From: Ctena decussata | Lineage: Eukaryota > Mollusca > Bivalvia > Lucinida > Lucinidae | Direction of reading: 5' to 3' | NCBI GenBank assembly: GCA_963989385.1 | Contig: OZ022513.1 | Span: forward strand, 21,765,928-21,829,927 | Length of the DNA stretch: 64,000 nt | In this document: positions 47,401 to 56,400 of the stretch, one piece after another | How positions within the stretch are numbered: the stretch's first letter is position 1 | Layout: each line of letters begins with the position of its first letter | Notes under the pieces: model-generated | What the model saw: only the letters and a program-made list of their open reading frames with translations | What the model was told of the DNA's origin: nothing | The model's database searches: none | Program-made: the position numbers and the translations under genes

Positions 47401-50400
47401 TAGACCATCTCTGTCCTTCTGTCTGTCTTTTGGCTCCCTGTCCCTGTCTCTATCTCGATCCCTGTCCCTTTCCCGATCCCTGTCCCTATCTCGATCCCTG
47501 TCTCTAACTCTATCCCTGTCTCTGTCTCCTCTATCTCTATCCCTGTCTCTGTCACTCTCCTGATCCCGTTCATCCCTTTCTCTTTCCCTCTCTCGTCTTT
47601 TCCTTCTTTCTTCATCCTTAAGCCTTTTTCTTTCAATTTCTTTCTTCTTTCTTTCTTCTCTAGCCCTCTGTTAAGAAAGTAATTGGTATCAGAAGAAATT
47701 ACTCCATGGGGTGAAATGTTTAAAAGGTAATCAGTTTTGTTCTGTTTTTGGTCATAAACCCCGCTATTTCGAAACCCACATCAACCAGAGGAGAAACATT
47801 ATATTGCACCTACCTGGCACTTCCATAATACATGTAGTATGCACATATAGAAAGAAACCCAGCAACAATGACTAGGGAATGCTATTTGCAGCTCAAATAT
47901 TTAAATATTTTTCTCTGTGCCACTGAAATGTTTTCATTTTCGTCTTAATGGGGTCTACTCTTAAAGGAAACTAGAGGAGCAAATTCTTTCCTTTAAAAGT
48001 TGACCCTACTGAAAAGGGAGGCAAAATAGTAAAGCTGCTCACACCCTCTACCCTCACACCTCCCTACACCCCCCTCTGCAAGTATACCTATTCACCTTAA
48101 TACTGTTTATTGGAGGTATTTGGCAGTGATTGATTTACTACACATTAGGCTCTTAATAACACCCCCCTTTCATAAAATGCAACACCCCCGAGGCGTTTAA
48201 TAGGATTAATACAGTATATGAATTTCAGCATGCAATATGGAGATGCAATACAGCTTAGCACATGTGACTGCTTATATGCATGTAATTCAAAGACTCTATT
48301 GCTTATCCAAAATCTACGCATTTTCTCCCAATTTATGATAAAAAGCCTTAGAAAATATCGTGATACAAATGCTTTTACCCTAATGTACTTAGATATTGGG
48401 ACATCTAAAAAACATTAATTTTCCATTTGGGACAAATGGAAAATTAATTTTTTTAGTTGTCCCAATATTTAAGCACATAAGGGGCTTACCAGAATGGCTT
48501 GTTTCTTTTCTTCCCTCCGTTTCCTGAGGTAATCTATGAGAGGGGTGCTCTGTTTCTTGGCTCCTTTATTGGCTAGGAAAAATAGGATGAAGGGTAAATA
48601 ACAACCGAGTCCAAAATGATAACAGAAAAGAGAAACGAGACCAGTCCATACCAATTTGGACACTTATGGATATCCATCACACTCATTTATGATGGTAAGC
48701 CATCACATTTACAAATTTCAGTTCACCGAACAAATGAAAATTTAACATGTTCATGAGTAAAACGGTTTACTCATTTATCTTTCCTTCAAGAGCAATTAAT
48801 CCCATGTCAAAGAGCTCTGATCCAGTAAAGCTAACAGGATATCATGCAAGTTAATAGAGAATTATTTTTGGAAAAGAGGCAGGGGTGTTTATTAAGATTA
48901 ATCTGATATCTTTATTTCCTTTGAAATAAATGGTTAGCTATCACAAATAAGCATGATGGATAACCATAAAGCTCAAAGACTGATATATGATCTATAATAA
49001 TCTGTGTTTAAAGACAAACAATTACTCCAGAGCACTAGATAGAAGGGAGAATTTGGTGATAATTAGGGATAGTTTTTGTTAATTCTGCATAAAAACATAT
49101 GTTGTGACCCATCATCTGAACTGTCTCGACGAGACAGTTCAGATGAGGGGTCACAACATATGGTTTAAATGAGAAATAAGAAAAACTGTCCCTCAATTAT
49201 CATCAAATACTCCCTTTTATCTAGAGCTCTGATTACTCATTTACACAGTAACACCAAGCATCCCATAGAATGGATCTTTGCAAATACTGAAGACCAGATT
49301 CAGATTGAGCCTACATGCAGCTTGGTAACAGGTGTGTTTACTGCACAATTTTGTGTTATTTTTCTAGGATACAAAAGATTGGAATTCAGCATTTTTCAAC
49401 ATGTTCATGGGTGAAAAAGGTTCACTCATTTATTTTTCCTTTAATATTAATTCTTAATAAGAATGCTGAATAGTACATGCATTTAAGTTAGTGCACTTAT
49501 GTCAACCGTAAAAGTCACTTACATAAATACACAGCCAGCTTCTGACATTATAGTAACCAGACCGTCACCAAACTTAGCATGTAGACGAGCTGGTGAAAGT
49601 ATGCATGTTGTAAATACTGATACAAGTATGTGTTCAGATAAATTTTCTAATGACTGGAAGCCCCGGTAGCTCAGTAGGTTAAGCACTGGCCTGCTGACCT
49701 AGCCGTACCGGGTTCGATCCCCACTTGAGGCGAGAATCTTTTCAAACAAAACATTATCAACCTCTTATCGTCCTGATATGACTGAAATACTGCTGAAAAG
49801 GATGTAAAAGCGCATGTAATCCAGCCATCCATTCCAATGACCTGACTCATAAAATAACATTTTTGCAATACCTTTGGATTCTTTCTCTTTGGCCTCTAAC
49901 TGCTCTAGGTAGGTTTCTATGGGAACAACAGGGTCATCTGAATCCGGATTCTCCAGATATTCCAGGAACTTTAGATAGTCAGCATCTGTATGTATACAAC
50001 ATAAAAGTATTTTGTAAAACGGTTGCATAAACTGAGCTGTAACATGCAAAAAGGATGCTTAAAGCATGGGGACAACAAAGGCTCAGATTAGCCTGCACAT
50101 TCGTGCAGTCTGATCAGAGCCTTTGCAGATCCCACACACTATGTACAGAGCCTGAGGAATTTACAGGCACAAAATGGAAGCTCTAAGTAGACTTCATAGA
50201 TTTAAAGACTGATCAAGGTCTTTGCTGTTTTCAGATATGTAAAGCCGCCTTTCTGTGAAATGGCTCAATTTATGAAAGCAGCTGTGTAATAATTTTTTAC
50301 ATCTGACAACTAACCCCATTTATTAATCATCATTCTAATGCACTTATGTATAAACGCTACGTCTTATTGGATAACGCTAAAAATTTGCGAGAGTATATCC

Positions 50401-53400
50401 TGCAATATACTGTCAGAAATCCGACGTCATTACGTAATGTCGCTTTTCGTTGGCTTGCGCCTGATTTTACGTCGCTGAAAGCGTTTGCTATGGGTGCAAA
50501 GTAGCATACTTTTATAGGTGAAAAGGAAAAAGGTGCATTAAAATGGGGATAAATGTATTGAAAATTGTCATTTGGGGAGGTAAATCATCAGTTTTACAGT
50601 CCCAAATTGTGTTTTACGGCTCTGCTATGGGTGCAAAGTAGCATACTTTTACCAGTGAAAAGGTTAAAAGTGCATTAGAAGGGGGATAAATGTATTGAAA
50701 ATTGTCATTTGGGGAGGTAAATCATCAGTTTTACGGTCACAAATTGTGTTTCACAGCTCTGCCGGCTCGCTGTAAAACAAAATTTCCGACCACAAAACCT
50801 ATGATTTACCTGCCAAATTGACAATTTTCAGTACAGCTATCCCCTAATTTTCAAACCGACACCTAATTAATCGAATTCATCATCAAAGACACAGCAGGAG
50901 AGGAATTACATAAGCCATTGCTTCCGTTCTAATCCTATTATGTTTATGGATATATAAGAATATTGTTACTGCCATGAATGTTTGAGTTTTAAAATAAAAT
51001 ATGTTTAAACCAAAGACATAGAGGTTTATTATCATTTTAGTGCAAACGAAAAATTTCCCCTATCATCGATTGAGTGTGAAACCTGCTCATTGATTTAGCG
51101 CAAATTCAGAGTTCACTCACCTGTACAATCCTATTGTTATGATGATACGCACTAACATACTCAATATTTAACGGTTCTCATGTAGTCATTTTCTTGTCAT
51201 TTTAAAGTCAGTTTTTGACCGAGATATGGGTGAAATTATTCGTACAACTACACAGAGGGGCTTGGGGGGGGGGGGGGGGGGGGGGGGGAGTATAATATCC
51301 AAGATATACTCTGAACATCGAAGTGGCTATCGCACACATTTGGACTTGCATATCTTGATCCATGGGAGGTAGAAGATAGTTTTGTATTTGACATTATGCC
51401 TGATGCACCGAGTGACGATGCTGCCTGTAACAAATACGCTGATTATTTGCTGTCCACATATTGTATCAAGTGATAGTAAATTTCCCCCAGAATTATAGGC
51501 TTCTACACCAGAGAACTCACAAAGAACGAACAACGCTGCTGAGGCATTTCATAGCCAATACATTCTGCTCATTCTTCCACCTCCCCATGGTGAGCAGGGT
51601 GCAACGGATAGTACACGAACACAGACACTTTGTTCGTGTATTATACGGCTAACGGAAGATTAATACAGGTAACTCTACAGGTAATTGGCCAAAATTTTTG
51701 CGCTAAAACGATGAGCAGGGTTTCTGAAATCTATAGAAATTCCTGCGCTGTTTTGATAGCTTTTTTTCGCTGTTCTGATGAGCACTTTTGCTAAAATGAT
51801 GAATCACCGACACAGCAGCTAAATGATCTTTATATCACAGAAGCTGTATGGTCTTTATTTAAGGAATAAATTTCATTTTTCTGAGGTTTATCGAAGTGCA
51901 AACTACACTGGGTGGCATGCAAAGTGAATTAACCCTCAAGCGGCTCATGTAAACTTTGCTAGTGATACAGATGCTACAGATACATGGCCAGACCACTTTT
52001 CAAGAACTGAGAACTGGCAACAGCCCTGATATACCTTGTTCAACTGTCCCCTTTTTTGAATCAAGTTTCTTTGCCTTCCTCTTTGGAACCTTCTGGAAGG
52101 GAGAGAACTCTACAATTGCAGGAAACTCATTCCCTGAAATATACAAATTTCAAGATGTTAGAGTTACCTATCTTAGTAAAACTGATTATGAAATGCATTA
52201 TCATAGCTTACAGCCATTTTTCCCACATGGAAAATTAATGGTTTTTAGGTGTCCCAATATTTAAGGACATACGGGTAGTTCCTGCTCTACTGGAGGAATT
52301 GTCACATACTTTACAAAAACCTTTAATGTCTCAGCATAAAATGCATAATTATAGGGACACAAATGGCTGAGCAAACAGTGCAGACCCTGATCAGACTGCT
52401 CCATAGGAAGCAGTCTGATCTTGGTCTGCACTGTTTGCCATTTTATCAACAAATTATATATAACAAATTGTTTTATCAAGATTTAATAATTGGGAAAGTT
52501 TATGCTATACAATATACAGTACAATACAAATAGTTTATTCAGCATAAAGCATAAGTACAATGTTTATAGCCATACAAACATCAACATACAGTGAAAAACA
52601 ATGGTACAGAAGTATACTAAGTAAACACGATACTTTCAATACAACCAGTAGATACATTTAAGTATCAGGAAACATAGATACAAGTATTATTAGCTCATGA
52701 GATACGATTTTTTGTGGCAAAGTATATAAATTTCGCTAAGTTACATACATTCTTTCTCGAAGTTGTAGATATAAGAGTTTCGAATATATACAAAGACGGC
52801 CAATGACAAAAGTAGGGTTTAAAATATTTCATACACAATACACAAAAGTTTTTTTTTGTCAAGATTTGATAATTAAATAATAAACTTTCCCAATTAATCA
52901 ATCTGGACAAAACAACTTTTGTGTATAGCATTAACTTTATCATTTCTAATAAAATTTTATGTCAAAAGAACTTGTGATGCCGTATAAATTTCTCATTCTA
53001 AACAGAGCATTAACTTTATAAATTGAATAATATTTCAGAGCTCCAGATAAAAATAGGTAACAGGTAATAGGTAATTTAGATGTTTTTTCTTATTTTACTT
53101 TGAAAACATATATTGTGACCCCTCATTAGAACCATCTCAGAGAGACAGTTCTAATGAGGAGTCAGAATGTATACTTTTATGGAAAAATAAAGAAACTTAT
53201 CCCTAAATTATCTGTGTAACATCTTCTTATCTGGAGAAATAAGTGTAGTATTTACCTTTACTATCAACAAACACATAGCCATCAAACTTGTCTCTGAAGC
53301 TAGCTACATCTTCATAGTTCAAGAAGTTGATATATGCTCGGGAAAATGCATTGCTTCCTAGGCTAGAATAAAACATACAGATTTTTTGTAACATATTAAA

Positions 53401-56400
53401 ACAGTGGATGTGGTGAAGAGTATATTGGGGAAACAGGCGATAGCCTACCTCATCAAATAACTGTGCATAGACAAACAAGACAATCAAATATCAGAATTCT
53501 ACATGTCAGCCGTCCCAGGCTAATTTAATTTTATATTGACCTCCTAACCTCCATATTTTTCGTCAGTTTTACAAATGAGAACTACCTGAATTCATGTTTC
53601 TATCTCTAAAAGATGCAGCTCTTTGAATTAGGTCCACTCTTCAAGGAAAGAATTTGCTCCTAGAGGAGCAAAATTCTTTCGTGGAAGAGGTGTTCTTTTT
53701 AAGAAGGAAGGCAAAGAAAGGGAAAATAGTAGAATATTTATTGTTTATTAGAAATATGTCGGCTGTGGCTGATTTACTACTCTTTAGGCTCTAAATAGTG
53801 GTGAAACAATTCATCGCAATGCATTGAGAACCGATTCCTCTGCCCTCAGTCAGATTCACGATTCACATTCAACTGGTTCGGTTTGTAACGCTCGATTGGC
53901 CAAGTGGACATGTTTTAACCCTAACCTTGATAAATCAATACCTATCAAACGTGCAATTTGATTGGCTGAATTTCACTTTGCCAGCCAATCAACTCAACTC
54001 AACTCTAGTTTATTTGCAAATCGCACATAACATTTGAACAATGAATACATGAGATGCGCCCATAAAAGGCATCAATACCACTGTATTACCGCTGTATTAA
54101 GGAATCAATATCACTGTATTATCGCTGTTTGTTTACCTGGCTAAGATGGAGGCACCCAGTGACACATTAAAACTGCACAATCTTCCAAAACATTATAGGT
54201 TGAATGCATGGAAACATTTCGGCTTTAGAGGTGAAGCAAAAGACAGTGGAACCTGTTGCATTTGTTTTACTGATGTGAACTGTCACAGGGTATAATCGAT
54301 TCCGCTAATTTTCGCTTCCTGCAGAGACTGTACATCATTATTTGGCTTCTGCCGAGACTGTCCGCCAACTCTTGCTTCCTGCCCAGACTTTTGTACATGA
54401 TAAATGGCTTCCTGCAGAGACTGTCCGCGTGATTCTGCTTCCTGCTGAGTCTCTTGGCAGGAAGCAGAATCACGCAGACAGTCTTGGCAGGAAGGCATTT
54501 TTCAAGAACAGTAGTCTGAGCAGGAAGCAAGAGTTCGCGGACAGTCTAGGCGGAAGCAAAATATGACGGACAGTCTCTGCAGGAAGCGAAAATTAGTGGA
54601 ATCAATTATACCCTGTGACTGTGAAACTGGAAATACCAGTAACATGATTACCCATTCAAGAAGGAAACATGCCGTCAATGTCAGTGTTTCAACAGCGGTT
54701 GATACGGCAAAAGTAACTAGTATTCAAATTGCAGGGTTTATTCTACTATATAATCAAACCGAGGTGTGTGGAATCGAATCATATCAAATTGAGGCTCCTG
54801 TAAATCATTGCAGCCCTAGCCCTAAACAACGCCCCTTTTCGTAAACTGCAACCCCCTGGGATGTTTAATAGGATTAATATGGTATCTATGGTATGGGATA
54901 TCTTACCTGAGATCTGCTTTCATAAAATAGAAGAAATCATAATTTGGCAGAGGTGAGATTTGTTCTAATAAGGTCTCTCCTGTAAGACTGGATGGCAGTC
55001 TTCTAATAACAACCTGAAATACAGTATGACCTCATTATAATGCTGTTCCTTATAAGACTATTTATTGGATATTATGCTAAAAACAGAAAATTGAATTATT
55101 TGAGAAACTCAGAATGAATTATATATTTAAGAAATCACACTTTTCCATTGTATGAATTTCAGACAGCATCTCATTTATAAGTCGAGGGGAGCATGCCATA
55201 CACTGTTTGCCATGCTTCAATACCAATGGCATCACGGATCTGTTACCATAGCAAGTTAGCAACTATTGAATGACCAGCTGTTGTGCTTAGTACCTTAGCA
55301 GAATGCCGTCTCAATGACATCACTTTAACATCAATATGACCTCTTAGTTGCTATGATAACAGATCTATGACATCATTGGAATCAGAGCATGGCAAACAGT
55401 ATATGCCAGGCCGTGCTAATTTATCAATGATATTACAAACTGAAAATTGTTTTGAAAGAAACTTCAGACCTTGTCAAACAAATAATTGAGCCGCGACACA
55501 AGACCAACAATGTGACACAAGACCAACAATGTGGTTATGTGACCAGCCCAGACTCAGATCAGCCTGGACATCCGCCCAGTCCGATCAGACTCTTTGCAAA
55601 GCGCTTAATGGGTAGCTAAGGACCTAAGCTACCTCCATGCGGACAGCGAAGACTCTGATCAGACTGGGCGGATGCCAAGGCTGATCTTAGTCTGCGCTGT
55701 GCGCACAATCACTTTGTTGGTTTTCTCGTGTCGTGGCTCAATCATTCTCAAGTCATTTAATGTCATGACTCCCACTGAAACTCTTTAAAGAAAGAACTTC
55801 AAAATGCATGCCTAGCCTTCCATTTTCTTTTTGAAATCTATGGCCTGTCTGACTGTATTTCAATGATCATTCAATGTTAATTCTTCAAACATCGAAAGGA
55901 AGAAAAAAGTTTAGGGTAGGTAGGGTACCCTGAGCGACAGACATTTTTATTTTGGCCTCATGATATACTTTCATGGCTCCCACTGAGAACCCAACAAAGA
56001 AATATATTTGTCAAATAAGTATTTAAAGCTACCTAACCTCCACTTCAAAATTCCCAGACTTTTTCCTGATTTTTCCCTGACATTTTACTGTTTTCCATAC
56101 CTTTTCACGGATCCAAACATTAATTTTACTTTTTGATTTAACAGTGCTAAGTGTATCACTTAATAATTGGGGTTACTCTTAATGGAAACAATTTACTCCC
56201 ACAGGGAGCAATTTTTTTCCTTTTAAGAGTATCCCCCAGTGAGGAGGGAGTTGCTTCTGGACTATCTAATTAGAAAGCACATTCTTTCCCCATGAATAGA
56301 ATAAGTATATTTTCTGAAGGCAGCCAAAGCCACTAATTTTCAAATTCCCTGACTTTTCCTGTACTTTTCAAGTCCTTTACAAATTTCCCTCACCAACCAA

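Larger units (their letters stand above)
53796..54818 (+). mobile_element. hAT-like DNA transposon, 1.02 kb
   Basis: Ends TAGTGGTGAAACAATTC and, reverse-complemented, TAGGGCTGCAATGATTT: the familiar hAT-type terminus. 8-bp duplication GCTCTAAA (53788-53795) / GCCCTAAA (54819-54826), one mismatch. It encodes the start of a BED zinc-finger protein on the plus strand but has no catalytic RNase-H-like domain, so it is non-autonomous. A paralogous empty site is at 48130-48215. It lies in UPF3 intron 2, opposite to the gene. Confidence 0.85.

Noticed and set aside
47315..47563. Ser/Leu repeat ORF on the plus strand, and a Thr/Gly/Ile-rich ORF in another minus frame
   Set aside because: Off-frame readings of the Arg-Asp repeat in UPF3 exon 7; only the frame with matching splice phases continues the protein.
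41610..49735. The two GCCCCGG...AGCTCAGTAGG sequences as functional tRNA genes
   Set aside because: Anticodon arms do not pair properly and both continue into the shared SINE body, so they are SINE heads.
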